This document shows, in pieces, positions 50,844 through 63,511 of a DNA stretch of 64,000 nt; positions within the stretch are counted from its first letter, which is position 1, and the number at the start of each line of letters is the position of its first letter. The notes under the pieces are model-generated. The model saw only the letters and a program-made list of their open reading frames with translations, had not been told where the DNA came from and ran no database searches. Position numbers and translations under genes: made by a program. Origin of the DNA: Terrimesophilobacter mesophilus (lineage in GTDB: Bacteria > Actinomycetota > Actinomycetes > Actinomycetales > Microbacteriaceae); assembly GCF_014200375.1 (NCBI RefSeq), contig NZ_JACHBP010000001.1, positions 620,001 to 684,000 on the forward strand, read 5' to 3'.

Positions 50844-52406
50844 ATGCCCCACGTGTCCGCCGAATCCAGCGCGCCCGGGGCAGAGAGGGAGAGGCATCCC
50901 TCCGCTCGCGCGGGCCGAGGCGAACCCGGCCTGTTCAGCCGCGGTTACCTGTGGATCACGATCGGCTCGTGCGCGCTCGTATTCCTCGGCGCTTTTGAGT
51001 CGCTCGCCGTCACCACGATCATGCCGGTGGTGAGTGCGGATCTCGATGGTGTGAGCCTGTATGCACTGGCGTTCGCCGGTCCGCTGGCCACCGGAGTCAT
51101 CGGCATGGTGATCGCCGGCAACTGGTCGGATCGCAGCGGCCCGGTGATCCCGCTGTACACCTCGTCGGTGCTCTTCGCCACAGGTCTGCTCATCGCCGGT
51201 ACCGCATTCACGATGCCGGTACTGGTTCTCGGCCGCCTCGTGCAGGGCCTCGGAACCGGCGCGGTCACCGTCGCGCTCTACGTCGTCGTTGCGCGGGTTT
51301 TCCCCCCTCGACTGCACCCCTCGATCTTCGCCGGATTCGCTGCCGCGTGGGTGATCCCATCCCTCGTGGGGCCGGTGGCCGCCGGCGTCGTGACCGAGAT
51401 CTTCAGCTGGCACTGGGTGTTCCTCGGTGTCGTCGCCCTCGTGGGGATCGCAACCGCGATGGTTGCGCCGGCGCTGCGCGGCTTGTCAGGCGGCATAGCG
51501 GTGTCGGATGCCGCCGCATTCGCCGACTCGACGCCGGCGGTCACGGTGCCGACGTCCCCGGCCGCGTTGGCCGCGAGTCCGACAGGGTCCGAAGCAACCG
51601 TGCCGGCTGCGATGATCCCGGGTCCTCCAGAGTCCGCAGCGCCCGCCCCGACATCGCCCACTCCATGGGCGTTCGGACGGATCGCCTGGGCCGTCGTCGC
51701 GGCAGCGGCTGTGCTCGCCCTCAGCCTCGTCGCCGAAGTCGACGGTGTCGGACTGCCTCTCGCCGGCATCGCAGCGATCGTCGCGATCATCGCGGTGCGA
51801 CCACTCCTGCCACGCGGAACGCTACTTTCGCGTCGCGGCCTTCCCAGCGTCATCCTGTTGCGTGGACTGGCGGCCTCGGCGTTCTTCGGTGCGGAGGTCT
51901 ACCTGCCATACCTGCTCATCGAGAACTACGACTTCTCGCCGACCCTCGCCGGCCTCGCGCTCACCTTCGGAGCGCTGGCCTGGGCGGGTGCGTCCTGGTT
52001 GCAGGGACGCCTGAGCGAGTGGCTCGGCAACGCGGCATGCACCGCGATCGGCAGCGCGCTCGTGCTCGCCGCCATCGTTTCGGCCCTCATCACGACACTC
52101 TTCGGATTCCCACCCGTGCTCGCGATCGCCGGTTGGATACTCGGCGGCGGCGGAATGGGGCTCATGTACCCGCGGCTGAGTACACTCACGCTCGCCCTGT
52201 CGATACCGGGAACACAGGGTTTCAACAGTTCCGCACTCGCCATCGGCGACTCCCTCGGCAGTGCGCTCTCGCTCGCCCTCACCGGAGTCGTCTTCGCCGG
52301 ACTCGCCGCCATCGGACTCTCGTTCGCCGGGGTGTTCGCGTTCGCAGGACTCATCGCGGTCGTCGCCATCGTCGTCGCACCACGGGTTGCGCACACCGCT
52401 CGCTGA
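50844..52406 (+). CDS. MFS transporter with a long disordered central loop
   Basis: A 520-residue permease with two six-helix halves. Family features: ITIGSCALVFLGAFESLAVTTIMPVVSADL, then the loop GNWSDRSGPVIPLY, and LGRLVQGLGTGAVTVALYVVVARVFPPRLHP in helix 4-5. Between the halves is an Ala/Pro/Ser/Thr-rich stretch (residues about 225-280: AAAFADSTPAVTVPTSPAALA ...) that is predicted to be disordered, longer than usual. The substrate is unknown; a drug or metabolite exporter is likely. The start is an ATG at 50844; the preceding spacer is repetitive. Confidence 0.85.
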   Translation: MPHVSAESSAPGAERERHPSARAGRGEPGLFSRGYLWITIGSCALVFLGAFESLAVTTIMPVVSADLDGVSLYALAFAGPLATGVIGMVIAGNWSDRSGPVIPLYTSSVLFATGLLIAGTAFTMPVLVLGRLVQGLGTGAVTVALYVVVARVFPPRLHPSIFAGFAAAWVIPSLVGPVAAGVVTEIFSWHWVFLGVVALVGIATAMVAPALRGLSGGIAVSDAAAFADSTPAVTVPTSPAALAASPTGSEATVPAAMIPGPPESAAPAPTSPTPWAFGRIAWAVVAAAAVLALSLVAEVDGVGLPLAGIAAIVAIIAVRPLLPRGTLLSRRGLPSVILLRGLAASAFFGAEVYLPYLLIENYDFSPTLAGLALTFGALAWAGASWLQGRLSEWLGNAACTAIGSALVLAAIVSALITTLFGFPPVLAIAGWILGGGGMGLMYPRLSTLTLALSIPGTQGFNSSALAIGDSLGSALSLALTGVVFAGLAAIGLSFAGVFAFAGLIAVVAIVVAPRVAHTAR

Positions 52407-52412
52407 GCGCAC

Positions 52413-52447
52413 GGCACAGGGCACAGGGCACAGAGCACAGAGCACAG
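52413..52447 (+). repeat. Heptanucleotide tandem repeat (VNTR-like)
   Basis: Five 7-bp units of [GA]GCACAG: GGCACAG three times and AGCACAG twice, starting directly after the MFS stop. The repeat has no coding role and could vary in length between strains. The remaining spacer to gatB (52448-52655) is low-complexity, GACGCAG/ACCACC-rich sequence without a clear gene. Confidence 0.85.
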
Positions 52448-52655
52448 GGCGCGAAAATCACGAATGGTGATCGGAGGTTCGACCAGAGTGCGGCCACCGC
52501 AGGCGACCACCAGGGAGCGGCCACCAGAGAACGCGGCCAGGGAACGGGGCCGATCGCCGCGACAGATCGACGCGACAGAGGAACGTGACGCAGGTACGCG
52601 TGACCCAGAAACATGACGCAGAAACGCGACGCAGAGCGCAGCCGCGCGACAGCCG

Positions 52656-54176
52656 CTATGGCGTGGTCGCGCGCTCCAGGACGAGTTCGCGCACGCGGGC
52701 AGCATCCGCCTGGCCGTGCATGGCCTTCATGACCGCACCGATGACGGCTCCGGCCGCCTGCACCTTGCCGTCGCGGATCTTCTCGAGGACATCCGGTTGC
52801 GAAGCAAGCGCCTCATCGATCGCGGCGATGAGCGCACCGTCGTCGGACACGACCTTGAGGCCGCGCTTCTCGACCACCTCGGATGGCGAACCCTCCCCCG
52901 CGATGACGCCCTCGAGCACCTGCCGGGCGAGCCGGTCCGTGAGTTCGCCTGACTCCACGAGCGCGACGAGTGCCGCGACATCCGCTGGCGACACGAGCGA
53001 GGACGGGTCGACCGCGGCGACGTTCGCGAGCCGGGCGATCTCGCCCGTCCACCACTTCCGGGCCTGCGCGGGCGAAGCACCCGCGGCCACCGTGCTCTCC
53101 ACCTCCACGAGGAGACCGGAGTTGAGGACATCCTGGAACTCGAGATCGGTGAAACCCCACGACTCCTTGAGCCGACGGCGACGCACCGCGGGAGGCTCCG
53201 GCAATGCGGACCTCAGCTCCTCGATCAGGGCTCTCGACGGCTCGACCGGCAACAGGTCGGGCTCGGGGAAATACCGGTAGTCATCCGCATCGCTCTTCGG
53301 GCGCCCCGCGGATGTCGTACCGGAGTCCTCGTGCCAGTGGCGCGTCTCCTGGATGATCGCGCCCCCGGCGGCCAGAATCGCGGCCTGCCGCTGGATCTCG
53401 TACCGGATGGCACGCTCGACACTGCGAAGGCTGTTGACGTTCTTCGTCTCGGTGCGCGTACCGAGCTCTCCCGAGCCGCGCGGAGAGAGCGAGATGTTCG
53501 CGTCGCACCGGAGGTTGCCGCGCTCCATCCTCGCCTCGCTGATCCCAAGTGCGACGACGATGTCCCGGATCGCGGACACGTACGCTTTCGCCAACTCCGG
53601 AGCATCGTGCTCTGCGCCCGTGATCATCTTCGTCACGATTTCGACGAGCGGCACGCCGGCGCGGTTGTAGTCGACGAGCGAGTAATCCGCACCCTGAATG
53701 CGACCGGTCGCGCCACCGACGTGCGTGAGCTTTCCGGCATCCTCCTCCATGTGAGCGCGTTCGATCTCGATGCGGAAGGTCTTCCCGTTCGCGAGTTCAA
53801 CCTCGACAAGGCCGTCGTGCGCGATCGGTTCGTCGTACTGGCTGATCTGGTAATTCTTGGCGAGGTCGGGGTAGAAGTAGTTCTTGCGCGCGAACCGGCT
53901 CGTCGGCGCGATCTCGCAGCCGAGCGCGAGGCCGAGGCTGATCGAGAACCGGATCGCCTGCTCATTCACGACGGGCAGTGAACCGGGCAACCCGAGGCAG
54001 ACCGGCGTGACCATGGTGTTCGGTTCGCTGGCATCCGCCCCAGGGGCTGCAGGGTTCGGCGCGGGAGAGAACATCTTCGTCTTCGTGTTCAGTTCGACAT
54101 GCACCTCGAACCCGAGCACCGGTTCGAACAGCTCGAGAGCCTTGTCGAAGTCCATGAGGTCAGCGGTGGAGGTCAT
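52656..54176 (-). CDS. gatB: Asp-tRNA(Asn)/Glu-tRNA(Gln) amidotransferase subunit B
   Basis: A 506-residue component of GatCAB, which amidates mischarged Glu-tRNA(Gln) (or Asp-tRNA(Asn)). Conserved segments are [39 protein letters not shown] and [18 protein letters not shown], plus the kinase-like ATP site, and a C-terminal helical/tail domain (YqeY-like). The ATG at 54176 overlaps the gatA stop (ATGA). Order gatC-gatA-gatB with overlaps indicates one operon. Confidence 0.97.
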   Translation of the reverse strand: MTSTADLMDFDKALELFEPVLGFEVHVELNTKTKMFSPAPNPAAPGADASEPNTMVTPVCLGLPGSLPVVNEQAIRFSISLGLALGCEIAPTSRFARKNYFYPDLAKNYQISQYDEPIAHDGLVEVELANGKTFRIEIERAHMEEDAGKLTHVGGATGRIQGADYSLVDYNRAGVPLVEIVTKMITGAEHDAPELAKAYVSAIRDIVVALGISEARMERGNLRCDANISLSPRGSGELGTRTETKNVNSLRSVERAIRYEIQRQAAILAAGGAIIQETRHWHEDSGTTSAGRPKSDADDYRYFPEPDLLPVEPSRALIEELRSALPEPPAVRRRRLKESWGFTDLEFQDVLNSGLLVEVESTVAAGASPAQARKWWTGEIARLANVAAVDPSSLVSPADVAALVALVESGELTDRLARQVLEGVIAGEGSPSEVVEKRGLKVVSDDGALIAAIDEALASQPDVLEKIRDGKVQAAGAVIGAVMKAMHGQADAARVRELVLERATTP

Positions 54177-55753
54177 CGGGTGCCCCCTTCGAGACGCGCC
54201 GCGCGCTCGTCAGGGAGCGGCATTGACGGGTGGCCCGGCGCCTGGCTGATGAGGGTGCGGCCCCAGGACTGTTCCAGCAGCGCCTCGAGCGTCGCGCCGA
54301 CCGTGTAGATGCGGGCATCCTCGTGAGCCGGCGCCATGATCTGGATGCCCGTCGGAAGGCCGTCCTCCGGGGCGAGCCCCATCGGAAGCCCCATTCCGGG
54401 CACACCGGCAAGGTTCGCGGGGATGGTCGTGACATCGTTCAGGTACATGGCCAGCGGGTCCTCGAGCTTCTCCCCGAGTTTGAACGCCGTGGTCGGCGCT
54501 GCGGGCGAGACGAGCACATCCGCGCGGGAGAATGCGGAATCGAAGTCGCGCTGGATGAGCGTGCGCACCTTCTGCGCGCTGCCGTAGTACGCGTCGTAAT
54601 AGCCGGCGCTCAGGGCGTACGTGCCCAGGATGATCCGACGTTTGACCTCTGGGCCGAATCCGACCTCGCGCGTGGCCGCCATGACATCCTCGACGGTGCC
54701 GCCGCCGGGCGGATTGACCCGAAGCCCGAACCGCACCGAGTCGAACTTCGCCAGGTTGCTCGACGCCTCAGCGGGAAGGATCAGGTAGTAGGCCGCGATC
54801 GCGTAGCGGAACGATGGCGCGGACACCTCCACGATCTCCGCGCCGGCCGAAGCCATCAGGTCGAGGGCCTCCGCGAACCGCGCACTCACTCCCGCCTGGA
54901 AGCCTTCGCCGCCGAGCTCCTTCACGACACCGACGCGAACGCCCGTGAGCGATCCGGATGCCGCCCCGGCGCGCGCCGCGTCGGCGAACGACGGCCACGC
55001 ATCGGTGAGGGAGGTGGAATCGTGTTCGTCGTGACCGCCGATGACGTCGTGCAGCAATGCAGCGTCGAGAACTGTCCGGGTGACCGGGCCGACCTGGTCG
55101 AGCGACGATGCGAGCGCGATCGCGCCGTAGCGCGACACCCCGCCGTAGGTGGGCTTCATGCCCACCGTCCCCGTCACGGCGGCGGGCTGCCGGATCGAAC
55201 CGCCCGTGTCGCTGCCGAGAGCCAGTGGTGCCTCGAAGGCCGCGACCGCCGCAGCCGACCCGCCGCCGGATCCGCCGGGGATCCTCTCGAGGTCCCAGGG
55301 GTTGTGCGTGGGACCGAATGCCGAGTGCTCGGTCGAGGAGCCCATCGCGAACTCGTCCATGTTCGTCTTGCCGAGCGGGATGAGCCGAGCCTTGCGCAAC
55401 TTGGCCACGACCGTCGCGTCATAGGGAGGAATCCAGCCCTCGAGGATTCGTGAGCCGGCCGTCGACGGCATGTCCTGGGTGCACAGCACGTCCTTGATGG
55501 CGACGGGAACACCGGCGAGCGGACTGAGCTTCGCCCCGAGCCTGCGCGCACCGTCCACCTCGGCGGCCGTCTTGAGCGCATCGGCGGAGACGTGCAGGAA
55601 CGCGTGGATGTCGCCATCGACCTCCGCGATGCGGTCCAGATGCGCCTGGGTGACCTCGACCGACGAGAGTTCGCCGGAATGCAGCCTTTCAGCGAGAACC
55701 GATGCCGACAGGGAGATGAGGGAGTCGCCGCTCACTGCACCGTGCCCGCTCAC
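54173..55753 (-). CDS. gatA: Asp-tRNA(Asn)/Glu-tRNA(Gln) amidotransferase subunit A
   Basis: A 526-residue amidase subunit that releases ammonia from glutamine for GatB. The amidase-signature triad is present: Lys87 in [10 protein letters not shown], cis-Ser162 in [11 protein letters not shown], and nucleophile Ser186 in [11 protein letters not shown]. The C-terminal substrate-binding part and [12 protein letters not shown] follow. GTG at 55753 overlaps the gatC stop. The N-terminal [17 protein letters not shown] matches the family start. Confidence 0.97.
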   Translation of the reverse strand: MSGHGAVSGDSLISLSASVLAERLHSGELSSVEVTQAHLDRIAEVDGDIHAFLHVSADALKTAAEVDGARRLGAKLSPLAGVPVAIKDVLCTQDMPSTAGSRILEGWIPPYDATVVAKLRKARLIPLGKTNMDEFAMGSSTEHSAFGPTHNPWDLERIPGGSGGGSAAAVAAFEAPLALGSDTGGSIRQPAAVTGTVGMKPTYGGVSRYGAIALASSLDQVGPVTRTVLDAALLHDVIGGHDEHDSTSLTDAWPSFADAARAGAASGSLTGVRVGVVKELGGEGFQAGVSARFAEALDLMASAGAEIVEVSAPSFRYAIAAYYLILPAEASSNLAKFDSVRFGLRVNPPGGGTVEDVMAATREVGFGPEVKRRIILGTYALSAGYYDAYYGSAQKVRTLIQRDFDSAFSRADVLVSPAAPTTAFKLGEKLEDPLAMYLNDVTTIPANLAGVPGMGLPMGLAPEDGLPTGIQIMAPAHEDARIYTVGATLEALLEQSWGRTLISQAPGHPSMPLPDERAARLEGGTR

Positions 55754-56064
55754 TGCTCCTCCCCCAGGATCGCAGAGACCTTGAACCGGTCGCCGTCACG
55801 CTCCGGAGCGCCGGACAGCGCCTGCTCGACCGTGAGCGTCGCGCCGGGGACATCCGGCCGGAAGACGTTCGACAGCGGAATCGGATGCGACGTCGCCGGG
55901 ACATCCGGGGTCGCGACCTCCGAGACCTTCGCGATCGATTCGATGATGACACCGAGTTCTCCGGTCAGCTTCTCGATCTCGTCCGCGGTCAGGGCGATGC
56001 GTGCCAGGGACGCCAAGTGGGCGACCTGGGCGGAATCCAGAGGTGGCGGTGTTGTGTCAGGCAC
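55750..56064 (-). CDS. gatC: Asp-tRNA(Asn)/Glu-tRNA(Gln) amidotransferase subunit C
   Basis: A 104-residue helical subunit that stabilises GatA and clamps GatB. The conserved [20 protein letters not shown] is the GatC N-terminal helix and the late EAL-type region is [19 protein letters not shown] start at 56064. It is the first gene of the gatCAB operon, overlapping gatA by GTGA. Confidence 0.95.
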   Translation of the reverse strand: MPDTTPPPLDSAQVAHLASLARIALTADEIEKLTGELGVIIESIAKVSEVATPDVPATSHPIPLSNVFRPDVPGATLTVEQALSGAPERDGDRFKVSAILGEEQ

Positions 56065-56106
56065 CGTTCAATCCTATTCGAGCCCACTCGGGCCGGATGC
56101 CGGGGG

Positions 56107-57534
56107 CTAGCGGCGCTCCGCCGCGATCATCGTGCCGCCGTCGTCCATCACGAGACCACCCTCGTCGATGCCGATGAGAGCCAGGTTGCGCATGCTCTCA
56201 CTGCCGGGCCGGAAGTATTCGTTGTGACCATATGAGGCGCCAAGGAGCGCGCTCGTGATCGCATCCACCCCACCCGCGACGCTCATCCGGTGCGCACCGT
56301 AGGACGCGGCACCGGGGTCGCTGCCGTAGAACGCGGAGTTGACGACCGGGTCCCAGCCGGCCTCACCCACGTACACGTTTCCGCTGCGCACCGCCAGGCC
56401 GGACACGTTCTGGGCCGAGCTGCCGGGGGAACCGACGACGGCCAGAGCATCCACCTGGAAGTCGCCGCGCTGGAGAGCGATCAAAGCGGCGGTCGACCCG
56501 TAGGAATGCGCCATGACCGACACGTACGGCTGCGATGCGCCGCGCAGAGTCTGCAACCCCTCGATCGCGCTCGTCAGGTAGCCGGCGCCCTCATCCGCGA
56601 GAGTCAATGAACCGACGTTCAGGAGGTGTGGAGTCTGGTAGCCGATCCAGGCGACCGTCGCCACAGTCTTCGACGCCTCGCCGAGCCGAGCCAGCCACGA
56701 GGCCTGGTCCTGATACAGCGTGGTGGCGGTGTTCGCCCAGTCGTCCACCTGGCCGTCGATCGTGAAGAACATGCCGGGGATGAGGTAGCTCACGTAGTCG
56801 GCGCTCGCGAGGTCGCCGACCACTATCGCTGCGCGACCGGGTGAGACCGTGTCCAGGCTGACCAGGGTGCGCACCGGATCGCCCGCTTTCGCCTTGAGAG
56901 CGTGGTCGATCTGGGTGAGCATGTGCAGGTGGTTGGTCACCTCAACGTTCATCCCGCGGCCCACGCCGGTGCTCAGTTTCGCTTCCAGTCGGGCGATGGC
57001 GGCACCGAGGTACGCGCGGTTCGCGAGGTCCCGCGTTCCGTACGGCAGGCCGTCGAGGTTGCCGATGAGCTGCGGGGTGGTCGTGAGAAGCTTCTCCCTC
57101 GCGGCCGGGCTCATCGTCCCCCACCAGTTCGACACCTCGCGCGCCGCGATCGGGGTGGACAACAGCCGGCTGATCGCGTCCGGGTGGTCCTGGACGAAGG
57201 TCGAGAGCGCCGCCGCGGGGAGCAGGCTGAACTGGTCGAGCAGCGCCCTTCCACCGAGAGACGGGAGGAGGGCGACGTCCACCGGCGTCAACCTCGTGTC
57301 ACCGCCATGCGTGAACTCCGGCACGGTGATCGGCGCGATGTCGACCTGGCGCACCGGCCCCGACGCATCCGTGATGCCTGTGATCACAGGCGAACCGGAC
57401 AGCGCCGACATGCCGGCCGCCTGGTGTCCGGTCGGGAGGGAGGACCCGATTTCGAGCGCGCCAAAGGCACCGCTCCCCCCACCCAGGGAAAGGGAAAGCG
57501 CCAATGCTGTCATTTCCAGCAGCAATTCGGGCAC
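56107..57534 (-). CDS. Alpha/beta-hydrolase of the DUF1023 family
   Basis: A 475-residue protein. The hydrolase nucleophile motif is VMAHSYGSTAALIALQRG (G-H-S-Y-G-S-like) in the DUF1023 domain, with a late GHNEYFRPGSESMRNLALIG. The N-terminal ~200 residues (LPAAALSTFVQDHPDAISRLL ...) form the partner region typical of DUF1023 proteins. Substrate unknown. A short hydrophobic start could be a signal but lacks a clear cleavage site. Two starts are possible: GTG at 57534, with a ribosome-like AGGAA directly against it, or ATG at 57513; I list the outer one. Confidence 0.8.
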   Translation of the reverse strand: MPELLLEMTALALSLSLGGGSGAFGALEIGSSLPTGHQAAGMSALSGSPVITGITDASGPVRQVDIAPITVPEFTHGGDTRLTPVDVALLPSLGGRALLDQFSLLPAAALSTFVQDHPDAISRLLSTPIAAREVSNWWGTMSPAAREKLLTTTPQLIGNLDGLPYGTRDLANRAYLGAAIARLEAKLSTGVGRGMNVEVTNHLHMLTQIDHALKAKAGDPVRTLVSLDTVSPGRAAIVVGDLASADYVSYLIPGMFFTIDGQVDDWANTATTLYQDQASWLARLGEASKTVATVAWIGYQTPHLLNVGSLTLADEGAGYLTSAIEGLQTLRGASQPYVSVMAHSYGSTAALIALQRGDFQVDALAVVGSPGSSAQNVSGLAVRSGNVYVGEAGWDPVVNSAFYGSDPGAASYGAHRMSVAGGVDAITSALLGASYGHNEYFRPGSESMRNLALIGIDEGGLVMDDGGTMIAAERR

Positions 57535-57656
57535 TTCCTATCGGTAGCAATTCGGGTCGGGGAACCCTCACTGCCACGTGTGAACTGTTCGCCCCCCATA
57601 ATAGGGGTAGAAAGCGAACTCTGCCAGCAATCCTCGATTTTCCCAATCGTCGACTG

Positions 57657-60032
<2,376 letters not shown>

Positions 60033-60108
60033 TTAGAGCGGGCGGATGACACCGGATCCTGTGCCCGTGACCCACCGCGATCCACCCTCTCCGCGACCCC
60101 CGCAGCCC

Positions 60109-60152
60109 CTCCCGCAGGCTCTCCCGCAGGCTCTCCCGCAGGCTCTCCCGCA
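60109..60152. repeat. 12-bp tandem repeat between ligA and the VOC gene
   Basis: CTCCCGCAGGCT is repeated three times (60109-60144) with a further 8 nt of a fourth copy, just after the VOC gene stop. It is a small satellite, and it lies in the 129-bp intergenic space upstream of ligA on its strand. Confidence 0.85.
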
Positions 60153-60515
60153 TCATCCCCAGCAGAGGCAGAACGGATGCCCGGACGGGTCCGCGTAGAC
60201 CTCGAAACCGTGCGTCCCGTCGAGGTCGCCCGCAGGCTGAAGAATCGTGGCCCCGAGGGCGAGCGCTTCCTGCCTGGCGGAGACGATGTCATCGACGTCC
60301 AGGTCGATGTGGGCCTGCTGCGGTGCGCCGTCCGGCCAGTCCGGGCGCACATGGTCCGGCGCGAGCTGGAAGGCGACGCGCGGCTCTCCGTCGACGAGGA
60401 CGGTGTGCCAGTCGTCGTCGGCCACGACGGTCCCACCCAGCAATCCGGCCCAAAAAGTACTCTCCGCAGCGAGATCCGCGGTGTCGAAAACCGTGAGTTG
60501 ACGTGAAATCTTCAT
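60153..60515 (-). CDS. VOC-family (glyoxalase/bleomycin-resistance-like) protein
   Basis: A 120-residue single VOC protein: MKISRQLTVFDTADLAAEST, then FWAGLLGGTVVADDDWHTVL and the C-terminal GFEVYADPSGHPFCLCWG, typical of actinobacterial VOC repeats. It probably binds a small molecule and may need a metal (His/Glu sites are partly kept). No specific reaction can be assigned. The ATG at 60515 is preferred over an in-frame codon 18 nt upstream. It lies between argS and ligA. Confidence 0.87.
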   Translation of the reverse strand: MKISRQLTVFDTADLAAESTFWAGLLGGTVVADDDWHTVLVDGEPRVAFQLAPDHVRPDWPDGAPQQAHIDLDVDDIVSARQEALALGATILQPAGDLDGTHGFEVYADPSGHPFCLCWG

Positions 60516-60564
60516 GCCCGGAGCATCCCACACCGAACCGACATTCTTCGATCCTGGGCGACCG

Positions 60565-62235
60565 CTACATGCGCTCCGGCGCGGAGACCCCGAGGAGCCG
60601 GAGCCCGTTGCGCAGCACGACCCCGGCGGCGTCGTTCAGCCACAGGCGCGTCCGGTGCACGGCAGTGGCCGGCTCATCGCCGAGCGGGATGACGCGGCAC
60701 GAGTCGTACCAGCGGTGGTACGCGGCAGCGAGCTCCTCCAGGTACCTCGCCACCCGGTGCGGTTCGCGCAACTGCGCGGCCAGCGCGACGATGCGGGGGA
60801 ACTCCGCAAGGAGTCCGACGAGGTTGTTCTCCGTCTCGTGCTCAAGCAGCTCCGGCTCGAACGCACCGTGGTCGATTCCGGATTCCGCCGCGTTCCTGGC
60901 GACCTGGTGGGTGCGCGCGTGCGCGTACTGAACGTAGAACACCGGGTTGTCGTTCGTGCGCTTGGTGAGCAGTTCCGGGTCGAGGGTGAGCGGTGAGTCC
61001 GCGGGGTAGCGCGCAAGCGAGTAGCGCAGGGCGTCCGTACCCAGCCATTCGCGAAGGTCGTCGAGCTCGATGATGTTGCCCGCCCGCTTGGAGAGCCGTG
61101 CTCCATTGATGCTCACGAGCTGCCCGATGAGGATCTCGATGTCCGTCTCGGGGTCGTCTCCGGCCGCTCCGGCGAGCGCTTTGAGCCGATGCACGTAGCC
61201 GTGGTGGTCGGCGCCGAGCAGGTAGATCTTGTGCGCGAACCCGCGGTCCCCCTTGTCGAGGTAGTAGGCGGCATCCGAGGCGAAGTAGGTGTAGACGCCG
61301 TTGCTGCGACGAATGACGCGGTCCTTGTCGTCGCCGAAGTCGGTCGTGCGCACCCAGACCGCGCCGTCCTCCTCGAACACGTGCCCCTGTGCGCGCAACC
61401 GGTCGATCGCGCGCTCGACCGCGCTCGTGCCCGCGTTCTCGCCGGAGTCATCCGGCTCGTGCAGGGAGCGCTCGCTGAACCAGACGTCGAAGTGCACGTT
61501 GAATTCTTCGAGTGATTCGCGGATGTCCGCGAGCTGGAGCTCGTAGCCGGTCTCGCGAGCGATCGCGAGGCCCTCGTTTCGGCCGAGGGTGAGGATGTCC
61601 GGGTACCGGGCCTTCACGCGTGCCGCGAGATCCGCCACGTACTCGCCGGGGTATCCGTTCTCCGGGGTCGGCTCTCCGGTGAGCGCTGCGAAGATGGATG
61701 CGCCGAAGTTGTCCATCTGGTTGCCGGCGTCGTTGATGTAGAACTCGCTCACCATGTGCGCACCGGATGCCGTGAGCACGCGTGCGATGGAGTCGCCGAG
61801 AGCCGCCCAGCGGGTATGGCCGATGTGCAGCGGGCCGGTCGGATTCGCGGATACGAATTCGAGGTTGATCGACTGGCCCGCGAGCGAGTCGTTCCGTCCG
61901 TATGCCTCGCCGCTGTCGACGATGGACTTCGCGATGGAGCCCGCGGCCGCGGCATCAAGCCGGATGTTGATGAAGCCGGGACCTGCGACATCGACTCCCG
62001 CGACACCGGGGATCGCGCCGATTCCGGCGGCGAGCGCGGCGGCGAGCTCGCGCGGGTTCGTCTCGAGCGGCTTGGCGAGCTTCATGGCGATGTTGAGCGC
62101 CCAGTCGCCGTGGTCACGATTCTTCGGACGCTCGAGCGTGACGTCGTCCAGGCTGACGGTGACGGAACCGCCTCGCAGGCCGAGTTCCGCGCTGACGATC
62201 GCGTGGATGGCGGTGGCGAGTTCGGCTGGGGTCAC
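60565..62235 (-). CDS. argS: Arginyl-tRNA synthetase
   Basis: A 556-residue class I synthetase charging tRNA-Arg. The N-terminal additional domain is followed by the HIGH motif (GPLHIGH, residues 134-140), and the KMSKS counterpart is SINGARLSKRAGNIIEL. The DALR anticodon-binding domain ends the protein (NAAESGIDHGAFEPELL ... LAAAYHRWYDSCRVI ... LLGVSAPERM). GTG start at 62235. Its first GTG faces the lipoprotein gene on the other strand with 84 bp between. Confidence 0.97.
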   Translation of the reverse strand: MTPAELATAIHAIVSAELGLRGGSVTVSLDDVTLERPKNRDHGDWALNIAMKLAKPLETNPRELAAALAAGIGAIPGVAGVDVAGPGFINIRLDAAAAGSIAKSIVDSGEAYGRNDSLAGQSINLEFVSANPTGPLHIGHTRWAALGDSIARVLTASGAHMVSEFYINDAGNQMDNFGASIFAALTGEPTPENGYPGEYVADLAARVKARYPDILTLGRNEGLAIARETGYELQLADIRESLEEFNVHFDVWFSERSLHEPDDSGENAGTSAVERAIDRLRAQGHVFEEDGAVWVRTTDFGDDKDRVIRRSNGVYTYFASDAAYYLDKGDRGFAHKIYLLGADHHGYVHRLKALAGAAGDDPETDIEILIGQLVSINGARLSKRAGNIIELDDLREWLGTDALRYSLARYPADSPLTLDPELLTKRTNDNPVFYVQYAHARTHQVARNAAESGIDHGAFEPELLEHETENNLVGLLAEFPRIVALAAQLREPHRVARYLEELAAAYHRWYDSCRVIPLGDEPATAVHRTRLWLNDAAGVVLRNGLRLLGVSAPERM

Positions 62236-62319
62236 GAGAATCGATTCTATCCGGCGGCGATCGGGTCTTCTGCGGCGTTGCGGTGCCGCAGTCGACGACC
62301 GGGCGGCGAGAATGAACCG

Positions 62320-62937
62320 GTGCTGACACGGAGATCTGCCATCCGGACGACGTTCGTCGCCATCGCGCTCTCGGCGATGGTGTCCCTCACTGGATGCATG
62401 TCGCAGGGACAGCCGGCCGGACCGTCTTCGTCGCCCTCGATCTCTCCATCGACCGACGCTTCGCCCTCCGACTCGCCGGCGCCCACGAGTTCCTCGAGCG
62501 AGTCCGCGACGCCCGACGACGGCCCGACACCCGTGTCGATCCCCTGCGCATCCGTGGTCGACGCCCAGACGATATACGACTTCAACCCGAATTTCGGCCT
62601 GCTCGGCTCCTTCGCGCCAGGCGCGAACACCCTCGTGGCACGTGCCGCGGCCGATGACGGAACAATATGCAGGTGGGTCAACCAGACGAGCGGCGCCACG
62701 ATCGACATCGGAGTCTCGAGCCCAGGGGCAACCGCTTTCGCCGCCGCAAGGTCTGCAGCGAGGTCCGGTACGCCGGTCGGGGGGCTCGGCGACGAAGCGT
62801 ACTTCACGGTGTCCGGCGGCGTCGGAGTCCTCCAGGCCTTCGCCGGGTCGATCTGGGTCACGGCCTCATCCGAGTACTTCGCAGTACCTCAGGATGCGAC
62901 CACGATCGTGGCGAAGGCCGTCGCCGCTGGCCGCTGA
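62320..62937 (+). CDS. Secreted lipoprotein, DUF3558-like
   Basis: A 205-residue exported lipoprotein. The signal ends in the lipobox SLTGC, followed by a Ser/Pro-rich linker (SSSPSISPSTDASPSDSPAP). The domain holds SIPCASVVDAQTIYDFNPNFGLLGSF and ICRWVNQTSGATIDIGVSSPG with two cysteines suited to a disulfide, matching DUF3558-like proteins of unknown function. The start GTG at 62320 is preferred, because upstream in-frame codons cross the argS region. Confidence 0.8.
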   Translation: MLTRRSAIRTTFVAIALSAMVSLTGCMSQGQPAGPSSSPSISPSTDASPSDSPAPTSSSSESATPDDGPTPVSIPCASVVDAQTIYDFNPNFGLLGSFAPGANTLVARAAADDGTICRWVNQTSGATIDIGVSSPGATAFAAARSAARSGTPVGGLGDEAYFTVSGGVGVLQAFAGSIWVTASSEYFAVPQDATTIVAKAVAAGR

Positions 62938-62965
62938 CGCCGGCCCCGTGCACCACTGCGCGGTC

Positions 62966-63430
62966 TCAGATCCGCTCTGCAACCAGCACCGCCAGTACCG
63001 GCAGGCCGAGGCTCATGAGCCCGATGAGGGAGCGCAGCACGCGGGCGACCGCCGCGTTCCTGCGGAGTCGGCCCGGATCGCCCCCTCCGGAGGCCGCGGC
63101 GCTGCGCAGGGAGGTCATCCGACGCGCCTGGACGATCCCGACGGCGATGACGGGAAGAAGGCCGACGGCGAGCACGAGGATACCCCAGGTGATGGGGGCC
63201 GGCTCCAGGGTGGCCAGGGCGAGCGCAGGCAGGACGACGAGCACGGCGGTGGCCGCCACGAAAGAGGCGAACCGCCGCCCGAACACGCGAAACAGCGCGA
63301 TGCGATCGGCGGCCGCGACAGTCGTCTGCGTGCTCGACGACACGATGGCCACGGTGACGACCCCACCCACCCACACGCCTGAGCCGATGGCGAGGAGCAC
63401 CGCAAGCATCCGCACGCCGTCGAAGTCCAC
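62966..63430 (-). CDS. Small membrane protein of unknown family
   Basis: A 154-residue membrane protein with about four helices (e.g. MLAVLLAIGSGVWVGGVVTVAIVSS, AATAVLVVLPALALATL). The GSGVWVGGVVTVAIV opening and the mid-region RIALFRVFGRRF may mark a DUF2269/DUF4149-like fold, but I do not assign it. The GTG at 63430 is the start. It is followed, on the other strand, by tRNA-Arg. Confidence 0.65.
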   Translation of the reverse strand: MDFDGVRMLAVLLAIGSGVWVGGVVTVAIVSSSTQTTVAAADRIALFRVFGRRFASFVAATAVLVVLPALALATLEPAPITWGILVLAVGLLPVIAVGIVQARRMTSLRSAAASGGGDPGRLRRNAAVARVLRSLIGLMSLGLPVLAVLVAERI

Positions 63431-63511
63431 GTTGCCAGCCTATTGCGGCGCCGATTCGGCGACAGCGAATCCTCAGGGGTTCGCGACTGGTAACCTTGTC
63501 ACGCACTCCTG

